A stretch of DNA of 64,000 bases from an uncultured Lachnospiraceae bacterium (GTDB lineage: Bacteria; Bacillota; Clostridia; Lachnospirales; Lachnospiraceae): NCBI GenBank assembly GCA_934317845.1, contig CAKRES010000001.1:186001-250000 (forward strand). The letters are read 5' to 3'. The notes under the pieces were generated by a model. The model was not told the DNA's origin and did not search any database. It was given only the letters and a program-made list of their open reading frames with translations. The first letter of the stretch is position 1, and every line of letters starts with the position of its first letter. Positions 1-9,646 of this stretch are shown piece by piece. Both the position numbers and the translations under genes were made by a program.

Positions 1-1000
1 CTGTTGCAAGTCCATAATGTGCCCGTACCAACTGTTCGATCTCCTGACATACTGCCGGATTCTCTTTTAGGAATTTCTTAGCATTCTCACGTCCCTGACC
101 AATCTTTTCACCCTTGTAGGCATACCATGCACCGCTCTTGTTCACAATATCACTGTTTGCAGCAAGGTCTAAAATGTCTCCTTCGGAAGAAATACCTTCT
201 CCAAACATAATATCAAACTCTGCTTCACGGAATGGCGGAGCAATCTTGTTCTTTACAACCTTCACACGGGTACGGTTACCGATCATCTCACCATTCGCCT
301 TTAATGTCTCGATTCTGCGTACATCCATACGAATAGAAGAATAATACTTTAACGCACGTCCACCTGTTGTTGTCTCCGGGTTACCAAACATTACACCAAC
401 CTTCTCACGAAGCTGGTTGATAAATACAACACTGCAGTTGGACTTACTGATCACGGCCGTCAGTTTACGAAGTGCTTGTGACATCAGACGTGCCTGAAGA
501 CCTACATGAGAATCTCCCATCTCTCCATCTATTTCTGCTTTTGGTACCAATGCCGCCACAGAATCCACGATCACAATATCAACCGCGCCGGAGCGAACCA
601 GCGTCTCTGTAATCTCTAATGCCTGTTCTCCATTATCCGGCTGTGAAATATATAAATTATCAATGTCAACGCCGATCTTCTTTGCATATACTGGGTCCAG
701 TGCATGCTCTGCATCCACAAATCCCGCTATACCGCCACGTTTCTGCACCTCTGCGATCATATGTAAAGTAACCGTCGTCTTACCACTGGACTCTGGTCCG
801 TAAATCTCGATCACTCGTCCCTTTGGAATGCCCCCTACTCCCAATGCAATATCCAAACTGATGGAACCTGTAGGGGTGGTCTCGATATTCAGATCCTTTC
901 CCTGATCCCCGAGTTTCATGATCGCCCCTTTTCCGTAGCTCTTCTCAATCTGCATGATCGCAGCGTCAAGCGCTTTCAGCTTATCATCCTGTCTTGCCAT
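1..1000 (-). CDS. recA: Recombinase RecA (C-terminus beyond left edge)
   Basis: RecA polymerises on single-stranded DNA, catalyses ATP-dependent strand exchange and promotes LexA self-cleavage. The first 333 residues are in the window; the C-terminus runs off the left edge. Walker A GPESSGKT lies at residues 68-75, and the INQLREK segment followed by GNPETTTGG (DNA-binding loop 2) is intact. The start is the ATG at 1000, with GGAG nine bases upstream, and the N-terminus has the usual family length. Upstream are a good promoter and a LexA box, so SOS induction is expected. It follows pncC at a distance of 211 bases, as cinA precedes recA in Bacillus, but with its own promoter. Identification is certain. 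Confidence 0.98.
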   Translation of the reverse strand, partial: MARQDDKLKALDAAIMQIEKSYGKGAIMKLGDQGKDLNIETTPTGSISLDIALGVGGIPKGRVIEIYGPESSGKTTVTLHMIAEVQKRGGIAGFVDAEHALDPVYAKKIGVDIDNLYISQPDNGEQALEITETLVRSGAVDIVIVDSVAALVPKAEIDGEMGDSHVGLQARLMSQALRKLTAVISKSNCSVVFINQLREKVGVMFGNPETTTGGRALKYYSSIRMDVRRIETLKANGEMIGNRTRVKVVKNKIAPPFREAEFDIMFGEGISSEGDILDLAANSDIVNKSGAWYAYKGEKIGQGRENAKKFLKENPAVCQEIEQLVRAHYGLAT

Positions 1001-1045
1001 AACTGTAATCTCCTTTTCAAAATAATCCCATACTATAACCAGTTT

Positions 1046-1059
1046 CGAAAATATGTTCG
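1046..1059. promoter_or_regulatory. LexA (DinR) SOS box of recA
   Basis: CGAAAATATGTTCG matches the Firmicutes LexA box CGAACATATGTTCG at 13 of 14 positions. It lies just downstream of the predicted recA start point, where a bound repressor would block elongation or initiation. A weaker box-like sequence on the minus strand (CGAACAAATGTACA, 1120-1133, about 11 of 14) lies upstream of the -35 and may be a second LexA site. Confidence 0.8.
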
Positions 1060-1072
1060 GTAAACTGTACTC

Positions 1073-1101
1073 ATAATATACTAATTCACTGCTACTGTCA
1101 A
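1073..1101 (-). promoter_or_regulatory. recA sigma-A promoter
   Basis: On the minus strand a perfect -35 TTGACA (1096-1101) is followed by a 17-base spacer and -10 TATTAT (1073-1078). Transcription would start near 1066, about 66 bases upstream of the recA ATG. Confidence 0.8.
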
Positions 1102-1211
1102 TAGATTTGACAAAAAAAGTGTACATTTGTTCGAGAACAACATTAAAGATTATCTGTTCCCAATCACATGTACACTTCTGAATCCTTGTATTTCCTATTT
1201 ATTCTATCACA

Positions 1212-1736
1212 TCAGCCAAGTCTTTGCAATAACAATGAAAAAGCCTGTTCTACCGCCTTTTTACGAACTGTCTGCCGATCCCCGGAAAAATGACACTGTG
1301 CGACATAAGTCGTTCCACAAACATAAATGCCGATATACACCAGTCCCACCGGCTTTTCTTTCGTTCCACCACCAGGTCCCGCAATTCCGGTCGTTGCACA
1401 GGCAACGGAGGCATGTGCGGCCTGCGCGGCTCCATATGCCATCTGTGCGGCAGTATCATAAGAAACTGCACCTTTTTTTTGAAGGGTTTCTTCGGATACC
1501 TGAAGCAGACGATGTTTGGCTTCATTGGAATACGTTACATAGCCTTCCATCAAAACATCCGAGGCACCTGCCACATTGATCAATGTGGCAGAAAGCAGTC
1601 CTCCTGTACAGCTTTCCGCACAGCAGATCGTCTTATTCTGCTGTTGTAATGCCATCACAACCTGTTCTTCCAACGGCATATGCACCTTGTATTTTGTTAC
1701 CTCTTCTTCGCTCAGTGCATCCACTTTCTGATACAT
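1212..1736 (-). CDS. pncC: CinA C-terminal-type nicotinamide-nucleotide amidohydrolase (PncC)
   Basis: The PncC/CinA-C fold deamidates nicotinamide mononucleotide to nicotinate mononucleotide, recycling NAD breakdown products in the cytosol. The 174 residues carry the two family signatures, AESCTGG at 40-46 and TGIAGPGGGT at 116-125. The N-terminal MoCF/pyrophosphatase half of full-length CinA (about 415 residues) is absent, so this is the stand-alone amidohydrolase form. Residues 1-20 are a short extension before the domain. It sits 14 bases after pgsA and upstream of recA, the position cinA occupies in Bacillus. Its substrate is inferred from the family. Confidence 0.9.
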   Translation of the reverse strand: MYQKVDALSEEEVTKYKVHMPLEEQVVMALQQQNKTICCAESCTGGLLSATLINVAGASDVLMEGYVTYSNEAKHRLLQVSEETLQKKGAVSYDTAAQMAYGAAQAAHASVACATTGIAGPGGGTKEKPVGLVYIGIYVCGTTYVAQCHFSGDRQTVRKKAVEQAFSLLLQRLG

Positions 1737-1750
1737 TGTATCATCCCTTT

Positions 1751-2296
1751 CTAACAGCTTTCAATGACTCCCTTATTCTTTACAAGATAATCGATCATAG
1801 AAATGATCGTAAGTACCATAGCAAGATAGATCAATACCTGTTCTATCACATAAACAGCACCGTCATGTAAACCTAACGCTTCAAATAAAAGGATCAGGAC
1901 AAGCATCACCATACTCTCTGCGGTTTTGATCTTTCCCCACCATCCGGCAGCGATCACTACTCCTTTTTCCGCAGCGATCATACGGAAACCACTGACAATA
2001 AACTCTCTTGCAATAATGACGATCACTACCCATGCCGGCATGATCCCACGCTCCACAAACAGGATCATCGCAGCTGCAACCAGCATTTTATCTGCCAACG
2101 GATCCATAAATTTACCAAAATCGGTGACAAGATTCATCCGTCTTGCAAGCTGACCATCTACAAAATCAGTTAAACTGGCTACCACATAAACGATCAGTGC
2201 CGCCCACTGAAACGCACTTCCGTCAAGCATCATAAACACAATAAAAAAAGGAATTAAAATAACACGTAATAACGTGATCTTATTTGGTAAATTCAT
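1751..2296 (-). CDS. pgsA: CDP-diacylglycerol--glycerol-3-phosphate 3-phosphatidyltransferase
   Basis: Integral membrane enzyme that makes phosphatidylglycerol phosphate from CDP-diacylglycerol and glycerol 3-phosphate, the committed step to phosphatidylglycerol and cardiolipin. The CDP-alcohol phosphotransferase motif is complete: D44, D47-G48, A51-R52, G61, D65 and D69. At 181 residues with several hydrophobic helices it has normal family length. Its ATG overlaps the 3' end of rimO by 17 bases, indicating translational coupling, and the MNLPNKIT start is typical of PgsA. Confidence 0.96.
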   Translation of the reverse strand: MNLPNKITLLRVILIPFFIVFMMLDGSAFQWAALIVYVVASLTDFVDGQLARRMNLVTDFGKFMDPLADKMLVAAAMILFVERGIMPAWVVIVIIAREFIVSGFRMIAAEKGVVIAAGWWGKIKTAESMVMLVLILLFEALGLHDGAVYVIEQVLIYLAMVLTIISMIDYLVKNKGVIESC

Positions 2297-3620
2297 ACAC
2301 TCGCTCTCCTATCAAATCATATTCTTTAAAATCGGTGATCTTAACCGGTACGATCGTTCCGGAAATCAGTTCTTCTTCTGAGGAAACAAACACATTTCCA
2401 TCGACACCCTTGGCATCTTTGTAGCTTCGTCCCACATAAATATCATCTTCATACAAATATCCTTCGATCAGAACCGGGATCGTCTTTCCTACCATTTTTT
2501 CATCATTTTCATAGGAAATGGCCTGCTGCAGCTCCATCAATTCCGCGCGCCGCTGCTGTTTTGTCTGCTCTGGTATCTGATCCGGTAATTCTGCAGCAGC
2601 GGTTCCTTCTTCCATGGAATATGGGAAAACGCCCAGACGATCAAACTCCATTTCATTGACAAAACGGTAAAGTGCTTCAAACTCTTCCTCTGTCTCTCCC
2701 GGAAATCCTGTGATCAACGTAGTACGGATCGCAATATCTGGAATCCGTTCTCGCAAATGCTGAATCACCTGAACCAGTTCTGCTTTGGAAGTTCTTCGTC
2801 CCATCCGCTTCAACTCCGCATCTTCGCTGTGCTGGATCGGCATATCGATATAGTGGCAGATCTTTTCTTCCTCTGCCATCACATCGATCAATTCCTCCGT
2901 GATCTCCTCCGGATAACAGTAAAGCAATCTGATCCACTTGATCTCCTCTATCTCACAAAGCTTTTTCAACAGCGTCGGAAGCATTTTTTTGCCATACAGA
3001 TCTACACCATATACGGTGATCTCCTGTGCCACAAGATTCAATTCCACTGCACCATTTTGTGCCAGTTCCTTTGCATTGGCAAGGACGTCCTCCATCGGAA
3101 TACTGCGGTACGAGCCGCGCAGCTTCGGGATGATACAGTAGGTACAATGCTTGTCACAACCCTCTGCAATCTTTAAATAAGAGCAGTAACTCTCGGCACT
3201 GCCGATTCTTCCTCCGGTCACCTTGGACAGATAATTGATTCCTTTATCGAGTGTGATCTTCTGTTTGTCTGAAACAACCTTACGGATCACTGCCGCAATC
3301 TCATCATATGAGCTGCTTCCGAGTACCACATCTACTTCCGGAATCTCCGCAAGAATATCATCCTTGTAACGCTGTGCCAAACATCCGGTCACCACAAGCA
3401 CCTGCAGCCGCCCTGTTTTCTTATACTGTGCACACTCTAATATCGTTTCAATACTCTCTTCCTTGGCATCATGGATAAAACAGCAGGTATTCACAACGAT
3501 CACGTCTGCTTCTTCTTCCTGATCGACGATCTGATACCCTTCTCTGTTTAAAATTCCAAGCATCACTTCGCTGTCCACAAGGTTTTTGTCACATCCTAAG
3601 GATACGAAAAATACGTTCAT
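2280..3620 (-). CDS. rimO: Ribosomal protein S12 methylthiotransferase RimO
   Basis: Radical-SAM enzyme that adds a methylthio group to an aspartate of ribosomal protein S12. The N-terminal UPF0004 domain supplies cluster cysteines C10, C46 and C80. The radical-SAM CxxxCxxC motif is C155, C159, C162. The last roughly 70 residues form the TRAM substrate-binding domain. The related MiaB acts on tRNA; the start MNVFFVSLGCDKN and the gene order rimO-pgsA-cinA-recA favour RimO. The 446-residue length is standard. It is nine bases from folD and overlaps pgsA. Confidence 0.94.
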   Translation of the reverse strand: MNVFFVSLGCDKNLVDSEVMLGILNREGYQIVDQEEEADVIVVNTCCFIHDAKEESIETILECAQYKKTGRLQVLVVTGCLAQRYKDDILAEIPEVDVVLGSSSYDEIAAVIRKVVSDKQKITLDKGINYLSKVTGGRIGSAESYCSYLKIAEGCDKHCTYCIIPKLRGSYRSIPMEDVLANAKELAQNGAVELNLVAQEITVYGVDLYGKKMLPTLLKKLCEIEEIKWIRLLYCYPEEITEELIDVMAEEEKICHYIDMPIQHSEDAELKRMGRRTSKAELVQVIQHLRERIPDIAIRTTLITGFPGETEEEFEALYRFVNEMEFDRLGVFPYSMEEGTAAAELPDQIPEQTKQQRRAELMELQQAISYENDEKMVGKTIPVLIEGYLYEDDIYVGRSYKDAKGVDGNVFVSSEEELISGTIVPVKITDFKEYDLIGERVYEFTK

Positions 3621-3629
3621 AGTGTCTCC

Positions 3630-4478
3630 TTACTTTCTTTGCATCTCTTCTGCCTTTACTACATTGTGCATCAACATGCAAATGGTCATCGGACCTACAC
3701 CGCCCGGAACCGGAGTGATCTTCTCTGCCACATCCTTCACACGGTCAAAATTCACATCACCACAAAGCCTGTTGTTCTCATCCCGGTGAATTCCGACATC
3801 GATCACAACTGCCCCCTCCTTGACATAGGTTTCATCAATAAACTGTGGTTTTCCAATCGCAACCACTAAAATATCTGCCCGTTTCGTAACCGCACGAAGA
3901 TCCGCCGTTTTAGAATGGCATACCGTTACTGTACCATTTTCACGAAGCAAAAGAAGTGCCATTGGTTTACCGACAATGTTGCTCCGGCCTACTACCACAC
4001 ACTCTTTTCCTGTGATCTCTACATTGCTTCGTTTTAATAGTTCAATGATGCCCGCAGGGGTACAGGAAACAAATCCCGGCTGTCCAATGCTTAAGGCACC
4101 CACACTTTGCGGATGGAATCCATCCACATCCTTTTTCGGATCGATCGCCTTGATCACGCGGTCTTCATCAATATGCTTTGGCACCGGAAGCTGTACTAAA
4201 ATACCATTGACAGCATCATCCTGATTGAGAGTATTGATCAACTTCAATAACTCTTCTTCAGATACTTCCTCTGGAAGATGATAACTCAAAGAACGGATCC
4301 CAATATACTCACAGGTCTTCTTTTTATTGTTGACATAAACACTGGAAGCCTTGTCCTCTCCTACCTGTATCACAGCGAGTGACACTTCTCTTCCCTGTTC
4401 TTTTAACGCTGCTACTTGTTCTTTTAATTCTTCTTTTATCTGGGCTGCAATCGCCTTTCCATCAATTAATTGCGCCAT
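3630..4478 (-). CDS. folD: Bifunctional methylenetetrahydrofolate dehydrogenase / methenyltetrahydrofolate cyclohydrolase
   Basis: FolD interconverts 5,10-methylene-, methenyl- and 10-formyl-tetrahydrofolate using NADP(H). The 282 residues show the catalytic Y48-xxx-K52 pair, the QLPVPKH segment, the KDVDGFH loop and the nucleotide-binding GRSNIVGKP loop. It follows fhs by 17 bases, so formate activation and the next two folate steps are co-expressed, giving C1 units for purines, thymidylate and formyl-Met. Whether a full Wood-Ljungdahl pathway exists cannot be judged from this window. Confidence 0.97.
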   Translation of the reverse strand: MAQLIDGKAIAAQIKEELKEQVAALKEQGREVSLAVIQVGEDKASSVYVNNKKKTCEYIGIRSLSYHLPEEVSEEELLKLINTLNQDDAVNGILVQLPVPKHIDEDRVIKAIDPKKDVDGFHPQSVGALSIGQPGFVSCTPAGIIELLKRSNVEITGKECVVVGRSNIVGKPMALLLLRENGTVTVCHSKTADLRAVTKRADILVVAIGKPQFIDETYVKEGAVVIDVGIHRDENNRLCGDVNFDRVKDVAEKITPVPGGVGPMTICMLMHNVVKAEEMQRK

Positions 4479-4495
4479 TTTATCCTCCTAAATCA

Positions 4496-6166
4496 TTAGA
4501 ATAATCCAGTGATCACACCGTCATCATTCACATCAATTCCTTCCGCAGCCGGAACCTTTGGAAGTCCTGGCATTGTCATGATCGATCCGGTGATCGCAAC
4601 TACAAAGCCGGCACCGGCACTGACATAAATTTCATTTACTGTAATATCAAAATCAGTCGGACGTCCGAGCTTCTTTGCATCATCCGATAAGCTGTACTGC
4701 GTTTTCGCCATACAAACCGGGAAGCTTTCCATTCCCATTTCTGCAATCTTTGCAAGAGATTTCTTTGCAGCTTTGGAATAGCTGACACTTCTTGCACCAT
4801 AGATCTCTTTTGCGATCGTTTCAATCTTTTCTTCAATAGAAAGGGAGTCGTCATAAAGCGGAGCATAATGAGAAGGTTTAGTTTCAATCGTCTGTAATAC
4901 CGCCTGTGCCAAAGCAACACCGCCTTCGCCGCCTTTCTCCCATACGTCAGAAAGTGCAAATTCACAGCCACGTTCCTTACAGAAGTTCTCAATAAACTGA
5001 AGTTCCGCCTCGGAATCCGTTACAAAACGATTTAATGTTACCACAACCGGAACATTAAATTTCTGCAGATTCTCAATATGCTTCTCCAGATTGCAGATAC
5101 CATTCTTTAAAGCATCCAGATTCTCTGCACCAAGTTCTGCCTTTGGTACGCCACCATTATATTTTAATGCCCGGACAGTTGCTACCAGGACAACAGCATC
5201 CGGTTTTAAACCTGCCATACGGCACTTGATATCCAAGAATTTCTCTGCACCAAGATCTGCCCCAAAGCCAGCTTCCGTCACAACATAATCTGCAAGTTTT
5301 AATGCCATTTTTGTTGCACGTACACTGTTACAACCATGTGCAATATTGGCAAATGGTCCGCCATGTACCAGTGCCGGCGTATGCTCTAACGTCTGGATCA
5401 GGTTTGGTTTGATCGCATCCTTCAGCAGGGCAGCCATAGAACCAACCGCCTTTAAATCCTTTGCTGTCACAGGCTCACCATCCACATTATATGCTACGAT
5501 GATCTTACTTAAACGATCCTTTAGATCTGCCATATCATTTGCCAGACATAAAATGGCCATGATCTCGGATGCCACGGTGATCTGGAAACGATCCTGACGA
5601 ACCACACCATCCATTTTTCCACCCATACCGATCACGACATTACGAAGCGCACGGTCATTCATATCAAGACAACGCTTCCATACGATCTGTTTCGGATCAA
5701 TGCGAAGAGCATTGCCCTGCTGTAAATGATTGTCAAGCATGGCAGCTAACAGATTATTTGCAGAAGTTATGGCATGAAAATCGCCGGTAAAATGAAGATT
5801 CAGATCTTCCATCGGTACAACCTGCGCATATCCACCACCGGCAGCTCCTCCTTTGATACCAAAGCAAGGTCCTAAGGATGGCTCACGAAGTGCGATCACA
5901 GCTTTTTTTCCAAGCACACCAAAAGCTTCTCCTAAACCAACTGTGATCGTAGTCTTTCCCTCTCCTGCCGGAGTAGGATTGATCGCTGTTACCAGGATCA
6001 GCTTTCCATCTTCTTTCTCTTTTACCCGATTCATCAAATCATCGGAAAGCTTTGCTTTATATTTTCCATAAAATTCCAGATCATCTTCGGAAATATCCAG
6101 TTTTTTGGCTACCTCTTTGATGTGGAATAATTCTGCTTCCTGTGCGATCTGAATGTCTGTTTTCAT
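4496..6166 (-). CDS. fhs: Formate--tetrahydrofolate ligase
   Basis: ATP-dependent ligase forming 10-formyl-tetrahydrofolate from formate. The phosphate-binding loop TPAGEGKTT lies at residues 65-73, and the whole 556-residue protein matches the conserved clostridial enzyme length. The start ATG has a strong GGAGGAG Shine-Dalgarno. It lies 41 bases downstream of the L,D-transpeptidase gene on the same strand. I found no convincing promoter or folate riboswitch in that short gap, so transcription may come from upstream. Residues and context agree, with no anomaly. Confidence 0.98.
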   Translation of the reverse strand: MKTDIQIAQEAELFHIKEVAKKLDISEDDLEFYGKYKAKLSDDLMNRVKEKEDGKLILVTAINPTPAGEGKTTITVGLGEAFGVLGKKAVIALREPSLGPCFGIKGGAAGGGYAQVVPMEDLNLHFTGDFHAITSANNLLAAMLDNHLQQGNALRIDPKQIVWKRCLDMNDRALRNVVIGMGGKMDGVVRQDRFQITVASEIMAILCLANDMADLKDRLSKIIVAYNVDGEPVTAKDLKAVGSMAALLKDAIKPNLIQTLEHTPALVHGGPFANIAHGCNSVRATKMALKLADYVVTEAGFGADLGAEKFLDIKCRMAGLKPDAVVLVATVRALKYNGGVPKAELGAENLDALKNGICNLEKHIENLQKFNVPVVVTLNRFVTDSEAELQFIENFCKERGCEFALSDVWEKGGEGGVALAQAVLQTIETKPSHYAPLYDDSLSIEEKIETIAKEIYGARSVSYSKAAKKSLAKIAEMGMESFPVCMAKTQYSLSDDAKKLGRPTDFDITVNEIYVSAGAGFVVAITGSIMTMPGLPKVPAAEGIDVNDDGVITGLF

Positions 6167-6207
6167 AGTCTCCTCCTTAAATATGTGTCTTACAATGTTC
6201 TCTTTAA

Positions 6208-7605
6208 TTAAGCTGCCGGTGTGGCAGTAACAAACGGCTGTACTGTATAAGTTACCATTTTCTTTGTGGTGTTCTTTGCAGCGTCTGTTACCGTAACCGT
6301 AACCTGATAAGTATTCTCTGCAGTCTTATTTACTTCCAGTAATATCATGGAAGCAACCTTCTCTGCTGCAATTTTTTGGCCATTGTCCTTGATCGAAACA
6401 TGTGCCATAACATCCGCTTTGATCGCTTCTATGCATTGTGTTTCATTTTCAAAGGTCTGTGTGAGCGAGGTATCATTGACTCCATTGAGCTCCGGCTTCT
6501 TTGTATCAACAACCTTTACTGTTCTCGTTTTGGTAGCTGTTTTTTTGTTGGTGCCTTTTACTTTGTAGGTCAATTTATATACCCCACACGTATTGGTCTT
6601 TACCGTTCCTTTTACCTTGATCTGCTCTTTTTTGAGCTTTTGACCGGAAACCATCTTCGCTTTTACTCCTTTTAACGGATTGAAACTTGCATTCCGCTCG
6701 AGTGTTACAGCATCCAATCCGGAAAATACCGGTTTCTTCGTATCTACAACAGAAAATGACACGGTTTTTTCTTTATAACGCCCTGCTTTATCTGTCGTTT
6801 TATATACAACATCATAATTTCCCAGCTTTTTCGTATTGATCGAACCGGAAACTTTCAGATATGTTTCTTTGTTTACATTTCGTCCGGTAACATCAGTAAG
6901 TGTTACAAGACTTTTAAGATCCTTGATCTTTTTCCCATACTCGATCGTTTTCCGCTTGGCTGTAACCTTTATCAGCTGGTTGTGCCATGGATTTCCCGGT
7001 GTTGGATCTGTCGGATCCCATTTTGTACTGATCTTCATCGCTTTTGGCTTACCTAACGGGTCATCTTTTTTCGTACCGTTAATGATCTTGATCGTTGTAC
7101 CAAGCGGACAGTTATCATACATCCACTTTGCGTCACCACAGGTCAGACGGACACAGCCATGGGATGCCGTGGTTCCTAATGCATTGTATGCACTAACGGA
7201 AAGATCTCCCGGATTCCGGCTCATGTAATAGACCGAATGAAATAAAAAATTTCCGTAAATCTGTGTACAGTACTGTCCCCACACATTATTCATCAATGGC
7301 TGCCACCGGTACTTGTTTGGTGATTTGAAAGTACCGATCGGAGTAGCCTCTCCACCGGAACAGACCATTGCCTTGACCGGCTTTTTGTATTTTCCATTCT
7401 CATCCTTGGCAAATATCGTCACCGTATTGGTTGCTTTATTCACCTGGATCAGATACGGATATTCCGTCTTCTCTTTTTTGCTTTCTGTTTGTTTTTCACT
7501 GCTCTTTTTTGTTTTGGCAGAAACCACACCTGTTTCTGAAAAACTTAAACTTAACAAAAGCAGCAATGCGATCAAAAATGCTGCCTGCTTCTTTACGATT
7601 CCCAT
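6208..7605 (-). CDS. Secreted L,D-transpeptidase (YkuD) with C-terminal Ig-like repeats
   Basis: Extracellular peptidoglycan cross-linking or modifying enzyme. A signal peptide (hydrophobic residues 8-22) is followed by a Lys/Glu-rich linker and a YkuD catalytic domain at about 50-175, with the nucleophile in SHGCVR (148-153; H149, C151, R153). Residues about 210-455 form two or three Ig-like or cadherin-like modules (recurring ...VVDTKKP... junctions) that probably bind the wall or space the enzyme. The 465-residue length exceeds single-domain YkuD proteins because of these modules. It forms 3-3 cross-links in other bacteria; the exact reaction here is inferred. It is 28 bases downstream of the HD-domain gene. 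Confidence 0.9.
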   Translation of the reverse strand: MGIVKKQAAFLIALLLLLSLSFSETGVVSAKTKKSSEKQTESKKEKTEYPYLIQVNKATNTVTIFAKDENGKYKKPVKAMVCSGGEATPIGTFKSPNKYRWQPLMNNVWGQYCTQIYGNFLFHSVYYMSRNPGDLSVSAYNALGTTASHGCVRLTCGDAKWMYDNCPLGTTIKIINGTKKDDPLGKPKAMKISTKWDPTDPTPGNPWHNQLIKVTAKRKTIEYGKKIKDLKSLVTLTDVTGRNVNKETYLKVSGSINTKKLGNYDVVYKTTDKAGRYKEKTVSFSVVDTKKPVFSGLDAVTLERNASFNPLKGVKAKMVSGQKLKKEQIKVKGTVKTNTCGVYKLTYKVKGTNKKTATKTRTVKVVDTKKPELNGVNDTSLTQTFENETQCIEAIKADVMAHVSIKDNGQKIAAEKVASMILLEVNKTAENTYQVTVTVTDAAKNTTKKMVTYTVQPFVTATPAA

Positions 7606-7633
7606 ATTTTCTTCCTCTTCCTATTCTTAATTA

Positions 7634-8164
7634 TTATCCAAAGATCTGCTCTACCAGACGACAGTATTCTGCATACTGTTCGTATTCGCTCAGGCAGGTA
7701 AGTTTTTCGGCGATACTTTTGTAATACCAGCCGATGCGTTCTTTTCGTTTTTCATGAAAACGATCCCATAACGCTTCTCCCAATTCCTTATAATCGCGGG
7801 TAATCGAACGGATATTGGACAGCTTATCTGCAAGCACCAGCATACACTCCTCTTTGGTATGACTGCTCAGCTGATCGATCGTTGTCTGCTTGCGTTCCTG
7901 CCAGCTCTTCGACTTATCTTCCGATTCTCTTGCAACAAACTGTGCAACGCGAGAACCAAACTCCCTCCGGATGTCCTCTATGGTAACATCGCAGTCCTCC
8001 ACAGTATCGTGAAGCAATGCCGCTGCAATCATCTCTTCGTCCGTTGTCATGCCGGAAATGATCACGGCACATTCCATCGGGTGAAGAATATAAGGAATCT
8101 TCGTCGCTTTGCGGAACTGTCCCTCATGCGCCTTTGTTGCAAAAACTATTGCCTTTGAAACCAT
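7634..8164 (-). CDS. Stand-alone RelA/SpoT-type HD hydrolase (MESH1-like)
   Basis: A 176-residue protein consisting only of the HD hydrolase domain that in SpoT removes pyrophosphate from (p)ppGpp. The metal ligands are visible: H28, H52-D53 (within HDTVED at 52-57) and D113 in LADKLSNIRS. It lacks the synthetase, TGS and ACT domains, so it resembles small alarmone hydrolases. A different nucleotide substrate is possible; the assignment rests on motif layout. It starts with an AAAGGAG site and is transcribed away from aroA from a TTGTAT/TATACT promoter. Confidence 0.75.
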   Translation of the reverse strand: MVSKAIVFATKAHEGQFRKATKIPYILHPMECAVIISGMTTDEEMIAAALLHDTVEDCDVTIEDIRREFGSRVAQFVARESEDKSKSWQERKQTTIDQLSSHTKEECMLVLADKLSNIRSITRDYKELGEALWDRFHEKRKERIGWYYKSIAEKLTCLSEYEQYAEYCRLVEQIFG

Positions 8165-8212
8165 CCTTTGTCTCCTTTATTCTCAATGCACGGTTCACCC
8201 ATAAACAAAACA

Positions 8213-8241
8213 AGTATACCATCCACCCATTTCAAATACAA
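8213..8241 (-). promoter_or_regulatory. Promoter of the HD-hydrolase gene
   Basis: On the minus strand, -35 TTGTAT (8236-8241), a 17-base spacer and -10 TATACT (8213-8218). Its -35 lies only seven bases from the divergent aroA -35, so the two promoters are back to back. Confidence 0.65.
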
Positions 8242-8248
8242 GGGAAAG

Positions 8249-8278
8249 TTGACATGAAAAAGCGAATCGGGGTATACT
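8249..8278 (+). promoter_or_regulatory. Promoter of aroA
   Basis: Consensus -35 TTGACA (8249-8254), an 18-base spacer and -10 TATACT (8273-8278), followed by a short leader and the AAGGAG site of aroA. Confidence 0.75.
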
Positions 8279-8309
8279 AAAATCAAAGAAAATGCGAAGG
8301 AGAAATACC

Positions 8310-9599
8310 ATGCAATTCACTAGAAAAAAGGGCTTACACGGCAGTATTACCGTGCCGGGAGACAAAAGCATCTCCCATCGTGCCGTCATGTTTGGCGCAA
8401 TCGCAAAAGGGATTACTGAGATTTCCGGCTTTTTAAATGGTGCCGACTGTCTCTCCACCATTTCCTGTTTTGAAAAAATGGGAGTTCCTATTTCCATAAA
8501 AAATGACAAAGTAGTCGTACACGGCAAAGGGCTTCATGGTCTTTGTGCACCGGATACTATGCTTGATGTTGGCAATTCCGGCACAACGACCCGGCTGATC
8601 TCCGGACTGCTCGCCGGTCAACCGTTTACCACACATTTAAATGGAGACGCCTCCATCCAAAAACGTCCGATGAAGCGCATTATGACACCACTCCGGCAAA
8701 TGGGCGCAAGTATCGTCAGTGACCGGGATAATGATTGTGCGCCGCTTACCATTAAAGGGCAGCGGTTAAAAGGAATTCATTATACCTCTCCCGTTGCCTC
8801 TGCACAGGTCAAATCCTGCATTTTACTGGCAGGTCTTTATGCCGATGGAAAAACAAGCGTGACGGAACCGGAATTATCGAGAAATCATACTGAGCTGATG
8901 CTTGCTTCGTTTGGGGCAGACATTACCTCCAAAGGAAAAACGGCAACGATCGCTCCTGCCAAAGAGCTGTACGGACAGTCCATTACCGTACCGGGGGATA
9001 TCTCTTCTGCCGTCTACTTTGTAGTAGCAGGACTTATCACCGAGGATTCCAGACTAACGATCAAAAACGTCGGCCTGAATCCAACCAGAGATGGGATCAT
9101 CGAGATCTGCCGTGCCATGCACGCCAACCTCACCATTGAAAATGAACATGTCGAGGGCGGGGAACGCGTCGGAGATATTACTGTATGCACCAGCGATCTG
9201 GTCGGTACAACGATTGAAGGAAGTGTGATCCCCCGCTGCATCGACGAGCTTCCAACGATGGCACTGCTTGCCTGCTTTGCCAAGGGCGATACGATCATAA
9301 AGGATGCAAAAGAGTTAAAGGTAAAGGAATCCGACCGCATTGCTGTTATGGTTGACAATTTAAGCCGCATGGGCGCAGACGTAGAGGCAACTGAGGACGG
9401 AATGATCATCCACGGTCCATGTCCGCTTCACGGAGCAGAGATCGATACCAACAATGATCATCGCATTGCAATGACTTTTGCAGTAGCCGGAATCAATGCT
9501 GACGGTGTAACAACATTGAAAAATGCAGAATGTGTAAATATCTCCTACCCAACATTCTATGAAGATTTAAACAGTTGTTACAACGGACAGAACAAATAA
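8310..9599 (+). CDS. aroA: 3-phosphoshikimate 1-carboxyvinyltransferase (EPSP synthase)
   Basis: Sixth step of the shikimate pathway: condenses shikimate 3-phosphate with phosphoenolpyruvate. The ATG at 8310 is chosen because AAGGAG (8297-8302) is correctly spaced and the protein then starts MQFTRKKG as in the family; an in-frame ATG at 8292 has no such site. K19 lies in PGDKSISHRA, the GNSGTTTR loop is at 89-96 and KESDR is near residue 325. The 429-residue length is normal. It stands alone on the plus strand between two minus-strand groups and ends in a bidirectional terminator. The class (glyphosate-sensitive or tolerant) was not determined. Confidence 0.96.
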   Translation: MQFTRKKGLHGSITVPGDKSISHRAVMFGAIAKGITEISGFLNGADCLSTISCFEKMGVPISIKNDKVVVHGKGLHGLCAPDTMLDVGNSGTTTRLISGLLAGQPFTTHLNGDASIQKRPMKRIMTPLRQMGASIVSDRDNDCAPLTIKGQRLKGIHYTSPVASAQVKSCILLAGLYADGKTSVTEPELSRNHTELMLASFGADITSKGKTATIAPAKELYGQSITVPGDISSAVYFVVAGLITEDSRLTIKNVGLNPTRDGIIEICRAMHANLTIENEHVEGGERVGDITVCTSDLVGTTIEGSVIPRCIDELPTMALLACFAKGDTIIKDAKELKVKESDRIAVMVDNLSRMGADVEATEDGMIIHGPCPLHGAEIDTNNDHRIAMTFAVAGINADGVTTLKNAECVNISYPTFYEDLNSCYNGQNK

Positions 9600-9611
9600 A
9601 AACACCGCATC

Positions 9612-9644
9612 AAAAAAGTGTTCCAAAAAATGGAACACTTTTTT
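9612..9644. terminator. Bidirectional terminator between aroA and queA
   Basis: A perfect 14-base-pair stem (9612-9625 with 9631-9644, 5-base loop) with an A tract on the left and a T tract on the right serves both convergent genes. Confidence 0.9.
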
Positions 9645-9646
9645 CA

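Noticed and set aside
1127..1870. Overlapping plus-strand frames across pncC
   Set aside because: No ribosome site, no family features, and antisense to a conserved gene.
6167..6207. Riboswitch or promoter in front of fhs
   Set aside because: The 41-base gap is too short for a tetrahydrofolate riboswitch and has no clear -35/-10 pair.
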